This document shows, in pieces, positions 35,580-43,706 of a stretch of 64,000 bases of DNA (position 1 is its first letter; each line of letters opens with the position of its first letter). Made by a program: the position numbers and the translations under genes. The DNA comes from Flavobacteriales bacterium UBA6057 (lineage in GTDB: Bacteria; Bacteroidota; Bacteroidia; Flavobacteriales_G; Salibacteraceae): the NCBI GenBank assembly GCA_002428995.1, contig DIYJ01000010.1, positions 101,631 to 165,630 on the forward strand, in the 5' to 3' direction. The notes below the pieces were generated by a model that worked only from the letters and a program-made list of their open reading frames with translations, made no database searches and had not been told where the DNA came from.

Positions 35580-36205
35580 CAGAGTTTTTGCTCGGAGCAT
35601 GGGAAGGGCTCTTAAACACTTCCTGGATAGAGCTCGTTGCAGTCATCACCGGCATTCTCTACCTGGTGTTGGTTACTCGTGAAAACCTGTGGTGTTGGTT
35701 CTTCGCGGCCGTATCTACCAGCCTCTACGTGGTGATTCTTTACCAGGCTGAGTTGTTCTCTGAAATGCTCCTTCAGTTCTATTATCTGTTCATGGCGGGC
35801 TACGGTTTTTACGCCTGGACGAAGGGAGACATGAAGAAAAATGACTTGCCCATTTCGTGGATGGGAATCCGATGGAATCTCATCCTTGGATCGTTGATCA
35901 TTACCGGAAGTGTGGCACTTGGTTATATTATGGCTAATTTTGCACTCGCAAAACTCCCTTACATTGATGCATTTACGACCATCGGAGCACTTGTCACAAC
36001 ATGGATGGTCACCCGAAAGTATCTCGACAACTGGATTTACTGGATCGTAATTGACGGTGTGGGTGTTTGGATTTACTGGCAACGAGAGCTGCACCTTACA
36101 GCGCTGCTTTTTGTGCTGTATGTGTTCTTAGTAATAATTGGTTTGATCAAATGGAGCAGGATTTACAACAGCTATCAAGAAACGGAGCAGGCAACCGCAA
36201 GCTAG
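35576..36205 (+). CDS. PnuC/PnuT-type vitamin transporter
   Basis: A 209-residue membrane protein with about seven spans. PnuC family features are present: WFFAAVSTSLYVVILYQAELFSEMLLQFYYL, YGFYAWTKG and KYLDNWIYWIVIDGVGVWIYW. PnuC proteins facilitate nicotinamide riboside uptake, and PnuT members take thiamine. Next to a thiamine-binding family protein and a TPP-riboswitch receptor, thiamine (PnuT) is the likelier substrate. The 3' end overlaps the kinase gene by about 55 bases. Confidence 0.9.
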   Translation: MTEFLLGAWEGLLNTSWIELVAVITGILYLVLVTRENLWCWFFAAVSTSLYVVILYQAELFSEMLLQFYYLFMAGYGFYAWTKGDMKKNDLPISWMGIRWNLILGSLIITGSVALGYIMANFALAKLPYIDAFTTIGALVTTWMVTRKYLDNWIYWIVIDGVGVWIYWQRELHLTALLFVLYVFLVIIGLIKWSRIYNSYQETEQATAS

Positions 36206-36741
36206 TCAAGCTGGCGATTGTGGGGCCTGAGTGCACAGGGAAGACGACTTTGGCAGAGGAACTTTCTCAGCACTGGAACGAACCCTACGTTCCCGAATAT
36301 GCGCGTGAGTACTTGGAGGATCTTGGAAGGAATTACAACCACGATGACATCCTCGAGATTGCAAAAGGCCAGCTGGAGCGAGAGTATGCAATTGCGGAGA
36401 AGGCCGATCACTTCCTGATTTGTGATACCAATACCTTGGTGACGAAGATCTGGGCTGAGGTGCGTTTCGGTAGAGCGCAAAACTGGATCGAACGTCAGTT
36501 TCTTGAAAAGCCTTACCAATTGTATATCCTCTGCGGTCACGACATTCCATGGGAAGAAGATCCCCTCCGCGAGAATGAGGACGACAGGGAAGAATTGTAT
36601 GACCTGTACAAGAAGGCGCTGGTAAAAGCCGGGAAGCGATTCGTGGAAGTAAATGGCACGGTTGAGGAGCGCAAGGAGAAAGTCTTGAAGACGCTGAAAA
36701 GAATGCGATTGCTCCCCAGAGAGAAGCCTGTATCTCTTTAA
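36151..36741 (+). CDS. NadR-like P-loop kinase (AAA family ATPase)
   Basis: A 196-residue P-loop protein. The Walker A is GPECTGKTT, followed by FVPEYAREYL-like, CDTNTLVTKIW and LRENEDDREEL segments that resemble the ribosylnicotinamide kinase half of NadR. No nucleotidyltransferase domain is fused. Coupled behind pnuC/pnuT it should phosphorylate the imported vitamin and so trap it. Start chosen at ATG 36151 because upstream frame is inside pnuT and lacks family similarity; nicotinamide riboside remains an alternative substrate to thiamine. Confidence 0.85.
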   Translation: MEQDLQQLSRNGAGNRKLVKLAIVGPECTGKTTLAEELSQHWNEPYVPEYAREYLEDLGRNYNHDDILEIAKGQLEREYAIAEKADHFLICDTNTLVTKIWAEVRFGRAQNWIERQFLEKPYQLYILCGHDIPWEEDPLRENEDDREELYDLYKKALVKAGKRFVEVNGTVEERKEKVLKTLKRMRLLPREKPVSL

Positions 36742-36760
36742 TTCGCTGAGAATATTAGTA

Positions 36761-36794
36761 AGCCCGCAATCATCAATGATTGCGGGCTTTTTTG
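36761..36794 (+). terminator. Strong rho-independent terminator after the kinase gene
   Basis: AGCCCGCAATCA and TGATTGCGGGCT form a perfect 12-base stem with a TCAA loop, followed by a seven-base T run. It insulates the transporter/kinase operon from the TPP riboswitch and receptor downstream. Confidence 0.95.
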
Positions 36795-36861
36795 TGCTTT
36801 TTACTTCCCGCTGAGTGATAATCTTCTTTCAATCCAGGGATTCAAAAATCCCAAAAGAGAT

Positions 36862-36869
36862 TACCTTCG
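36862..36869 (+). promoter_or_regulatory. -7 promoter element of the TPP-riboswitch transcript
   Basis: TACCTTCG resembles TAnnTTTG. A start about seven bases downstream would fall at the 5' strand of riboswitch helix P1, which is the expected geometry for an RNA beginning with an aptamer. Confidence 0.45.
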
Positions 36870-36870
36870 C

Positions 36871-36975
36871 GGCTGGCTGACTGGGGTGTTTCCCGTGCTC
36901 TGAGCTTGCGAAGAGTCGGGATTCTGAGATCATACCCACGGAACCTGCCCGGATAATACCGGGAAGGAAGACAGC
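36871..36975 (+). ncRNA. TPP riboswitch (THI element)
   Basis: The aptamer core is recognisable: CTGGGGTG at 36881-36888, CTGAGA at 36924-36929, ACCCACGGAACCTG at 36934-36947, GGATAATACCGGG at 36951-36963, and AAGGAAGACAGC at the 3' end. GCTG at 36876-36879 can pair with CAGC at 36972-36975 as P1. The optional P3 stem-loop (about 36889-36922) is extended. It controls the TonB-dependent receptor starting at 37028; thiamine pyrophosphate binding would lower its expression. The 52-base distance to the ATG leaves room for translational control. Confidence 0.94.
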
Positions 36976-37027
36976 ATGATCAACGTATATCCTTAGTTGG
37001 CTGCATTCAACTTTATTAAATGTAGCC

Positions 37028-39472
37028 ATGAAAAAATCAATTCTATTTTCTTTTCTCCTTGTCCTTGGTGCGGCTTTTCATGTCACCGCCCAGACAACGT
37101 ATTCAGGTACTGTGAAAGACCACGAAGGCAACCCGCTTCCCGGAGCCGTGGTGGTGGAGTACGCAGGATTTCTCAACACTATTACGGATGCCAACGGCAA
37201 TTTTGAGTTTACCAAACTCAGCCCCGGCAAGTATGTGTTTAATGTTCGCTATGTCGGTTTTGTGACCGCTGTTGACACTGTAGTGCTCGACCAAAGCCCG
37301 GTGACGCGCGACTACAATCTGGAAGTAGGTGCCGCGGTTCGCGAAGAGTTTGTGGTGGAAGGTACCCGCGCGGGAATTCGGACACCAATGACCTATCAAA
37401 ACCTCGATAAAGAAGCCATCGAGAAAAACAACCTGGGGCAAGACCTGCCCATCTTGTTGAACCAGACGGTTTCTACAGTCACCACTTCTGATGCTGGTGC
37501 AGGCATTGGGTATACGGGGCTGCGAATTCGGGGTAGCGATGCGACTCGCATCAATGTAACCATCAATGGTGTGCCGCTCAATGATCCCGAGTCTCATGGA
37601 GTGTTTTGGGTGAACATGCCCGACTTCAGCTCTACACTGCAGAGTGTGCAGATTCAGCGTGGCGTTGGAACCTCCAGCAACGGTTCCGGTGCTTTTGGAG
37701 CTACGCTAAACCTCCAGACGAATCAGCTCGATTCGAATGCCTATGCGGAGTTCAACAACTCTGTAGGATCGTTCAATACGCGCAGGCACAATATGATCGT
37801 GAATACCGGACTGATCAACGATCATTGGGCCTTTCAGGGACGCCTGTCTTACATCTCGTCTGACGGTTATATCGATCGTTCTGCAGCGAACCTCCAGTCT
37901 TACTTTGTGTCCGGAGGTTATTATGGCGAGAAGATCCTGATCAAGGGATTGACATTTGGAGGGAAGGAAGTGACCCAGCAAGCATGGTACGGTACTCCTG
38001 AGTCTCGTGTGGATGGCGATGACCAGGCCATGTTGGAACATGCCCTCAACAACGGGTATAGTGAAGAGCAAACCGAGAACCTGCTCAACAGCGGTCGCAC
38101 TTACAATCACTACCTCTATGACAATGAGATCGATCACTATCAGCAAGATCACTACATGCTCATGTCCACTATCCAGATCAGTCGCAGAACCAGCTTGAAT
38201 GTCACCGGCCACTACACTTATGGTCGCGGTTACTTCGAACAGTTCCGGGATGGCGATGATTTTTCTGATTACAACCTTGATCCGTTGGTGTTTGGAACCG
38301 ACACCATCACGTCAGGCGATTTCATCAGAAGGCGATGGCTGCGAAATCACTTCTATGGAGGAGTTTACACGCTGAACGTTAACCTCCAGAGTGTGCAGAT
38401 TACCGCTGGTGGAGCCTTGAACCAATACGATGGTGAGCACTTTGGTGAATTGATCTGGGCTCAGTTTGCAGGTGCCAGCGACATCCGGGAAAACTACTAC
38501 AATGGCGATTCCCGAAAACTGGATGGATCTCAATACTTGAAGGTGGATTGGCAGATCGGCTCTGTTAATGTCTTCGCTGATGTGCAGGCGCGATACATTG
38601 ATTACACCACAGCTGGAACGGATAATGATTTGCGCCAATTGGCGGTGGATGAGCAATTCTTGTTCTTCAACCCCAAGCTGGGAGCTAGCATGCGCATCAA
38701 TGCGAAGAACGAAGCGTATGTGTCCATCTCTCGCGGAAGTCGTGAGCCTGTGAGAAACGACTTCATTGATGCGGTAGCTGGAACTACACCTAAGCCTGAA
38801 TTCTTAACTGATCTTGAGTTGGGCTACCGAAGAAGAGGCACAAGGGCAGCCTTTGGTGTGAATGGTTACTTGATGTACTACGAAGATCAGCTGGTGCTCA
38901 CCGGAGAGTTGAATGACGTTGGTTCTGCGGTTCGGGCGAATGTGGATGAGAGTTATCGATTGGGCCTCGAGGCATATGCAGACATCAATATCACCAAAGG
39001 GCTCTATGCCAGACCGAACATTTCCTTGAGTCAAAACAAGATCACCTCGTTTACTGAATTGATCTATGATTACACCAATGGGTTTGACATCATTGAGGTG
39101 GAGCATAGCAATACAGATATTGCTTTTTCTCCCAACCTGATTGCGGGAAATGAGTTGGGTTATCGGACAGATTTTGGTTTCAGTGCTGCGCTCCTTACTA
39201 AGTATGTGGGAGAGCAATTCCTGGACAATACTTCCAACTCTGATCGAGCCATGGATGCTTACCTGGTGAATGATGTGCGGCTTGCCTACCAACTCAAAGG
39301 AAGGTATTGGAAGCACCTGGAACTGACGTTGTTGATCAACAACGTGGCGGACGTTGACTACTCAGCAAATGGCTATACGTTCACCTTCGTGGCTGGCGAG
39401 CAGATCACTGAAAACTTCTATTACCCGCAGGCGGGAAGGAACTTCCTGGTTGGTTTGAAAACGCGATTCTAG
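37028..39472 (+). CDS. TonB-dependent receptor, probably for thiamine
   Basis: An 814-residue outer-membrane receptor. A signal peptide (about 1-21) is followed by a carboxypeptidase-regulatory-like domain (about 24-105), a plug domain (about 115-230, with RIRGSDATRINVTINGVPLNDPESH and QRGVGTSSNGSGAFGATLNL), and a 22-strand-type barrel ending FLVGLKTRF. The immediate TPP riboswitch makes thiamine or a precursor the likely substrate, as for OMR receptors described for Bacteroidota. The gene ends with a four-base overlap with the convergent thiE-like gene. Confidence 0.93.
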   Translation: MKKSILFSFLLVLGAAFHVTAQTTYSGTVKDHEGNPLPGAVVVEYAGFLNTITDANGNFEFTKLSPGKYVFNVRYVGFVTAVDTVVLDQSPVTRDYNLEVGAAVREEFVVEGTRAGIRTPMTYQNLDKEAIEKNNLGQDLPILLNQTVSTVTTSDAGAGIGYTGLRIRGSDATRINVTINGVPLNDPESHGVFWVNMPDFSSTLQSVQIQRGVGTSSNGSGAFGATLNLQTNQLDSNAYAEFNNSVGSFNTRRHNMIVNTGLINDHWAFQGRLSYISSDGYIDRSAANLQSYFVSGGYYGEKILIKGLTFGGKEVTQQAWYGTPESRVDGDDQAMLEHALNNGYSEEQTENLLNSGRTYNHYLYDNEIDHYQQDHYMLMSTIQISRRTSLNVTGHYTYGRGYFEQFRDGDDFSDYNLDPLVFGTDTITSGDFIRRRWLRNHFYGGVYTLNVNLQSVQITAGGALNQYDGEHFGELIWAQFAGASDIRENYYNGDSRKLDGSQYLKVDWQIGSVNVFADVQARYIDYTTAGTDNDLRQLAVDEQFLFFNPKLGASMRINAKNEAYVSISRGSREPVRNDFIDAVAGTTPKPEFLTDLELGYRRRGTRAAFGVNGYLMYYEDQLVLTGELNDVGSAVRANVDESYRLGLEAYADINITKGLYARPNISLSQNKITSFTELIYDYTNGFDIIEVEHSNTDIAFSPNLIAGNELGYRTDFGFSAALLTKYVGEQFLDNTSNSDRAMDAYLVNDVRLAYQLKGRYWKHLELTLLINNVADVDYSANGYTFTFVAGEQITENFYYPQAGRNFLVGLKTRF

Positions 39473-40083
39473 GCGGCTTTGAAGCGGCTGATCACGGAGC
39501 CGAAGCCTTCGTTTTTGGAGAGCTTCCAAACCGCTCCTGAGATGCCGACACCTTCGAATCCTGCTTGCCTCAAGAGTGGCATGCGCTCTTCGTTCACACC
39601 TCCGATGGCATAAACCCTTTGTTTAGTCTGAGAGATTTGTGAGCGAAGGGCGTTCACTGTGGCCGGATCGTCTAAGTGATAGTGAGCCTGCGCTGTGAAC
39701 ACCGGCCCAAGCAACACATAGTCGAAACTCCATCCGTTTTCGTTCAGCGACTGAACGCTTCTGAACGTGGTAGAGACTTGAAGGCCAGGTTTTCTCATCT
39801 TCAGCAAGAAGCGCTTCCATCGGTTTTTCCATTTCGGAAATCGATGACTGCGCTGAAGGTGAATGCCCTTTAAATTGTACTTGAGTGCCAATTCATAGTG
39901 TCCATGGATTACCACTCGATTGTGATAGGATTTTGGGATGGCATTCAGGAAGTTTTCGATCTCTTGATGAGAGAACTTTGGCTTTCGGAGGTGGAGCGCG
40001 GTTAAGCCCTGTTCAAACAGGTTAATGATGTCTGGAATTTCTTCTTCCTTTCGTTCTGCGGCTGTTATAACTATGACCTCCAT
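39469..40083 (-). CDS. ThiE/TenI-like protein (thiamine phosphate synthase family)
   Basis: A 204-residue TIM barrel. It has LYLITA-like VIVITAAERKEEE, HLRKPKFS, YVLLGPVFTAQAHYH (GPVF matches the phosphate loop) and AIGGVNEE..LL..AGFEGVGISGAVW. The usual ThiE diphosphate/metal site (GVHLGQEDMP) is replaced by GIHLQRSHRF. It may be a TenI-like aminase/isomerase or an inactive paralogue rather than a true ThiE. It lies convergently against the thiamine receptor gene. Confidence 0.75.
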   Translation of the reverse strand: MEVIVITAAERKEEEIPDIINLFEQGLTALHLRKPKFSHQEIENFLNAIPKSYHNRVVIHGHYELALKYNLKGIHLQRSHRFPKWKNRWKRFLLKMRKPGLQVSTTFRSVQSLNENGWSFDYVLLGPVFTAQAHYHLDDPATVNALRSQISQTKQRVYAIGGVNEERMPLLRQAGFEGVGISGAVWKLSKNEGFGSVISRFKAA

Positions 40084-40153
40084 TTAACCAAATAGGAAAA
40101 ACAGAGTTAAGTTTTTTTTGCTCCTGCCGCAAATCAGAATTCTCAACAAATTC

Positions 40154-40167
40154 TCACAATGTTGTGA
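40154..40167. promoter_or_regulatory. Small palindrome between the ThiE-like and GGGPS genes
   Basis: TCACAA-TG-TTGTGA is a perfect 6-base inverted repeat with a two-base centre. It lies 12 bases after the GGGPS stop (minus strand) and 71 bases before the ThiE-like start. It could be an operator or a weak hairpin; no regulator can be named. Confidence 0.3.
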
Positions 40168-40178
40168 ATAACAATTGA

Positions 40179-40925
40179 TTAGGACGCTGAAACCCGCTTG
40201 AGAGCCGATAGTTCTGCAAAGAGTGAGCGCTTCTCTTCGAGGCCATTGCCAATCACAACAAGGTTGGCCCCTGCGTCCCAAAGCTCGGTCAGCTTTTGTG
40301 CATTTCTAATGCCTCCGCCAACGATCAGTGGCACGTCAATCTGTTCTGCTACACTTTTGACCATTCTACTAGACAATGGTGTGCTCGCTCCGCTGCCAGC
40401 GTCCATGTAGATCACAGACATACCCAAGTACTGACCCGCTAGTGCAGTGCATACTGCAATATCTTCTTTGTCATGCGGGATGGGTTGTGAATGACTCATG
40501 TAAGAAACCGAAGTAGGGCGCCCGCCATCAATCAACATGTATCCTGTACTCACAATCTGAGCGTTAAGGCGCTTCAATTGCGGTGCCGCCAACACATGCT
40601 GACCAATAAGAGTGTCAGCGTTTCTTCCCGAAATCAACGACAGAAGCAGAACAGCATCCACATCATCTGTCAATTGATTAAAATGACCAGGAAAAAGAAT
40701 CACCGGGCATTCTACCACTGCCTTGATCTTGCGTGCGGTTTCTTCAATGCTTGATTTATAGACCAGACTTCCTCCAAGGAATACAAAGTCAGGGGCAGCT
40801 TCTCGAACATGTTGCAGGAAATCAAAGAGCTCATCACCCGAATGCTTATCAGGATCAATGAGCACAGCGAATTGACGTGCTGACTTGTCTAAAGAAAAAG
40901 GTTTGGCCTGAGAAGCTTCCATCAT
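40179..40925 (-). CDS. Geranylgeranylglyceryl phosphate synthase family protein (PcrB-like)
   Basis: A 248-residue TIM barrel of the GGGPS/PcrB family. It has FAVLIDPDKHSG, FVFLGGSLV, ILFPGHFNQL, GYMLIDGGRPTSV, VIYMDAGSGAS and VGGGIRNAQKL. Archaeal enzymes attach geranylgeranyl to glycerol-1-phosphate; bacterial relatives use heptaprenyl or other chains, and activity of such enzymes has been shown in Bacteroidota members. I start at ATG 40925, which overlaps the phosphopantetheinyl transferase stop by four bases; the frame upstream is antisense-like sequence. Confidence 0.92.
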   Translation of the reverse strand: MMEASQAKPFSLDKSARQFAVLIDPDKHSGDELFDFLQHVREAAPDFVFLGGSLVYKSSIEETARKIKAVVECPVILFPGHFNQLTDDVDAVLLLSLISGRNADTLIGQHVLAAPQLKRLNAQIVSTGYMLIDGGRPTSVSYMSHSQPIPHDKEDIAVCTALAGQYLGMSVIYMDAGSGASTPLSSRMVKSVAEQIDVPLIVGGGIRNAQKLTELWDAGANLVVIGNGLEEKRSLFAELSALKRVSAS

Positions 40926-41551
40926 CCGATGTAGGCGATTAAGAGTTGGTTGAAAAGGGTAAAACGCACACGAAGGTACGCGTTGCATTGAGGATGTGTA
41001 ATCTCACAGTCTACACAACCGGGTTTTGAGTGCTGAAGCAAGTGGAGGTGATCCTTGAAATCGACACCTTCGGTACATGCATACTTAAAAAGACATTCTT
41101 TGATGCACCATACGAGTAAAGCTGGATTTGATGGAAGGGCTTCCAAAGCGATGGCCATGTCAGAAGCTTTGACAAATTTGGATGCAATGCGCTCAACCGA
41201 TCGATCTATAGGTTCCATGTCAACAGCTACGGTCTCTTTGCCAAGGATCATTGAGATATGATTCCCCGTATGGCTGATCGATACTTTGAGTGCTGCATTC
41301 AGAAGCATTGGACGCCCGCCTTGCCGTTCCAGGGTCGCTTGCGGAAGTAGTTCGTGCAAGAGCATATCGCTGGCTGCTAGTTGAGCTTTGCGAATGGAAG
41401 AGGCATTCCTTGACTGGTGCTTTTTGACAAATGAAGCAGCCGTGTCGAACTTCATCAAAGCTTCGATGTTGGATAGCAGAATAATAGATTCCGCATCGGT
41501 ATGAAGCTGGGTAATGAGCCCTGCCCTTTTTGTTTCTTCCTTGATGAGCAA
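40922..41551 (-). CDS. 4'-phosphopantetheinyl transferase superfamily protein
   Basis: A 209-residue PPTase. The magnesium-binding DME of VAVDMEPID and the WCIKECLFKY helix (W..KE...K) are clear. It activates carrier proteins by transferring the phosphopantetheine arm of coenzyme A. The gene is translationally coupled to the GGGPS-family gene. Its start lies 32 bases from divergent ahcY, so the ahcY promoter overlaps its 5' end. Confidence 0.9.
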   Translation of the reverse strand: MLIKEETKRAGLITQLHTDAESIILLSNIEALMKFDTAASFVKKHQSRNASSIRKAQLAASDMLLHELLPQATLERQGGRPMLLNAALKVSISHTGNHISMILGKETVAVDMEPIDRSVERIASKFVKASDMAIALEALPSNPALLVWCIKECLFKYACTEGVDFKDHLHLLQHSKPGCVDCEITHPQCNAYLRVRFTLFNQLLIAYIG

Positions 41552-41556
41552 CTTTT

Positions 41557-41564
41557 TACCTTTG
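41557..41564 (+). promoter_or_regulatory. -7 promoter element of ahcY
   Basis: TACCTTTG matches TAnnTTTG exactly, 19 bases before the ahcY ATG. A TTTG lies at 41529-41532, 24 bases upstream, slightly far for a -33 element. No SAH riboswitch fits in the short leader. Confidence 0.6.
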
Positions 41565-41583
41565 CGGCCCTAAATAACAAAAG

Positions 41584-42900
41584 ATGAACGAAGTTCAGGA
41601 TACACTGAAATATAAGGTGAAAGACATAAGCCTCGCTGAGTGGGGCCGCAAGGAGATTCAGCTGGCCGAAGCAGAGATGCCTGGTTTGATGTCCTTGAGA
41701 GAAGAATTTGGTGCTGAGAAGCCTTTGAAAGGTGCGCGAATTGCCGGATGTCTGCATATGACTATTCAAACAGCCGTGTTGATTGAAACACTGGTTGAAC
41801 TTGGTGCTGACGTCACCTGGTCGAGCTGCAATATCTTCTCTACACAAGATCATGCTGCTGCTGCCATTGCCAAGGCTGGTATTCCTGTTTTTGCCTGGAA
41901 GGGAATGACAGAAGAAGAATACGAGTGGTGCATTGAACAAACGTTGAATTCCTTCGAAGGAGGTCAGCCTCTCAACATGATTCTGGATGATGGTGGAGAC
42001 CTTACCAATGTGGTGCTCGACAAGTATCCTGAACTGGCTGGAGCCATCAAGGGTATCTCTGAAGAAACAACGACTGGTGTTCACCGACTTTATGAGCGCG
42101 TGAAGAATGGAACCCTTCCGATGCCAGCAATTAATGTAAACGACTCCGTTACCAAGTCCAAGTTTGACAACAAGTACGGTTGTAAAGAATCATTGGTGGA
42201 CGCGATTCGAAGAGCTACTGATGTGATGATGGCTGGTAAAGTTGCTGTTGTTGGTGGTTACGGTGATGTTGGAAAAGGTTCTGCTGCTTCGCTGAGAGGA
42301 GCAGGAGCTCGTGTAATCGTGACAGAAATCGATCCCATCTGTGCGCTTCAGGCTGCAATGGACGGCTTTGAGGTGAAGAAGATGATTGATGCTGTTGCAG
42401 AAGCTGATATCGTGGTTACTGCTACTGGAAATAAGGACATCATCCGCGGTGAGCACTTCCTCAGAATGAAGGATAAGACCATCGTATGTAACATCGGTCA
42501 CTTCGACAATGAAATCGATGTTGCGTGGTTGAACGACAACTATGGAAGCTCCAGAGATGTAGTAAAGCCACAAGTTGATCTCTATACACTGGAAGATAAC
42601 AAGCAGATCATTCTGCTGGCAGAAGGCCGCCTTGTGAACCTTGGTTGTGCAACTGGTCACCCATCTTTTGTGATGTCCAATTCATTCACGAACCAAACAT
42701 TGGCACAGATGGAACTCTGGAACAATCCAGATAAGTATGAGAACAAGGTATACATCTTGCCAAAGCACCTGGATGAGAAGGTAGCCATGCTTCACCTCGA
42801 GAAAATCGGAGTTGAGTTGGAAACGCTTTCCAAGGATCAGGCCGATTACATTGGTGTAGATGTAAAAGGACCTTACAAGTCAGAGCACTATCGCTACTAA
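41584..42900 (+). CDS. ahcY: Adenosylhomocysteinase
   Basis: A 438-residue S-adenosylhomocysteine hydrolase. It has GCLHMTIQTAVLIETL, EETTTGVHRLY, the NAD-binding VVGGYGDVGKGSAASLRG, and CNIGHFDNEID, and it ends YKSEHYRY, the usual C-terminus in which Lys and Tyr reach the NAD of the neighbouring subunit. It recycles SAH to homocysteine and adenosine, complementing MetK in the same window. A terminator follows. Confidence 0.98.
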   Translation: MNEVQDTLKYKVKDISLAEWGRKEIQLAEAEMPGLMSLREEFGAEKPLKGARIAGCLHMTIQTAVLIETLVELGADVTWSSCNIFSTQDHAAAAIAKAGIPVFAWKGMTEEEYEWCIEQTLNSFEGGQPLNMILDDGGDLTNVVLDKYPELAGAIKGISEETTTGVHRLYERVKNGTLPMPAINVNDSVTKSKFDNKYGCKESLVDAIRRATDVMMAGKVAVVGGYGDVGKGSAASLRGAGARVIVTEIDPICALQAAMDGFEVKKMIDAVAEADIVVTATGNKDIIRGEHFLRMKDKTIVCNIGHFDNEIDVAWLNDNYGSSRDVVKPQVDLYTLEDNKQIILLAEGRLVNLGCATGHPSFVMSNSFTNQTLAQMELWNNPDKYENKVYILPKHLDEKVAMLHLEKIGVELETLSKDQADYIGVDVKGPYKSEHYRY

Positions 42901-42922
42901 GAAGCGATTCAATAATTCAGAG

Positions 42923-42954
42923 AAAAGGGCGTCCATTTTGGAGGCCCTTTTTTA
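42923..42954. terminator. Terminator between ahcY and convergent lipoprotein gene
   Basis: AAAGGGC and GCCCTTT form the base of a hairpin with an inner GTCC/GGA pairing, followed by a T run on the plus strand (42948-42953). The A run on the other side would let it work for the convergent gene as well. Confidence 0.8.
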
Positions 42955-43374
42955 ATTGTAGATCCGCAAAGTGAGACCATCATAGGTAGTGATGTACTCT
43001 CGCAGTGGATTCGTGGCTGGGCCGTTGAGCACTTGTCCATCGCTCATGAGCCACTGTGAAGTTGTGCACTCATCACTCGCGGTGACGGAAGTGCTGTCCA
43101 CAAACACACGGCATTCATCTATTACGTTGTAGGGAGCGTGCCTGTCATAGGCTCTGAAAACATCTTGGGAGGCGCGGTAGGCAATTATTCCCATGGAGCC
43201 ACCATTTAAATAGACCCATCCCCCGATGAAATTCAAATCACCATATTGCGGAAGGTTGAGATTCAGTTGTAGGTCGACCGGAAAATCAGGCACCTGATGC
43301 TGATCATCTCCGTTATCCCTGCAATTACTCAATGAAACCCCGCATAAAATAATTCCAACAAGTATTTTTCGCAT
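42952..43374 (-). CDS. Rieske-fold-like lipoprotein without iron-sulfur ligands
   Basis: A 140-residue protein with a lipobox-like LSNC signal. The C-terminal part resembles Bacteroidota Rieske-like proteins (AYDRHAPYNVIDECRV, then DECTTSQWLMSDGQVLNGPATNPLREY: the G.V..GPA..PL turn follows the second ligand pair). The C-x-H pairs are absent: Tyr-Asn stands where Cys-Pro-His would be, and the second pair has no histidine. It probably keeps the fold but not the cluster. Confidence 0.65.
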   Translation of the reverse strand: MRKILVGIILCGVSLSNCRDNGDDQHQVPDFPVDLQLNLNLPQYGDLNFIGGWVYLNGGSMGIIAYRASQDVFRAYDRHAPYNVIDECRVFVDSTSVTASDECTTSQWLMSDGQVLNGPATNPLREYITTYDGLTLRIYN

Positions 43375-43396
43375 CCCTTACGTAATCTAGTAGCAC

Positions 43397-43705
43397 ATGC
43401 CTGGAACAAAACTAAGCTTCGTTCTTTTTATTCTTCTTGCATTTCAGCTGTCGTTCTTATCGACTCAGGCTCAGTCCAAAAAAAGGCTGAGGGAACTTGA
43501 GAAGGTAAAGCAAGAACAGCAGGGTGATGAAGAGGCTGCCAAAAAGGAAGCCAAGGAACGGCACCTGAGCATTCAGTCGAAGCAGACGCTCAAGGAGATG
43601 AAGAAGTATGAGCGTCAGAGCAAAAGAGTTAATAAAAACCAGCGCGGTTCATTCTGGTCCCGAAAGTTCGGTAACCGAAGCGGTCGGGTAAGAAAAAGAA
43701 GATAG
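43397..43705 (+). CDS. Hypothetical exported, highly basic small protein
   Basis: A 102-residue protein with a signal peptide (about 1-25, LSTQAQ) and a charged helical remainder with many Lys/Arg/Glu and a C-terminal SGRVRKRR. Likely coiled coil or disordered. No family recognised. It precedes the next gene by one base. Confidence 0.55.
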   Translation: MPGTKLSFVLFILLAFQLSFLSTQAQSKKRLRELEKVKQEQQGDEEAAKKEAKERHLSIQSKQTLKEMKKYERQSKRVNKNQRGSFWSRKFGNRSGRVRKRR

Positions 43706-43706
43706 C

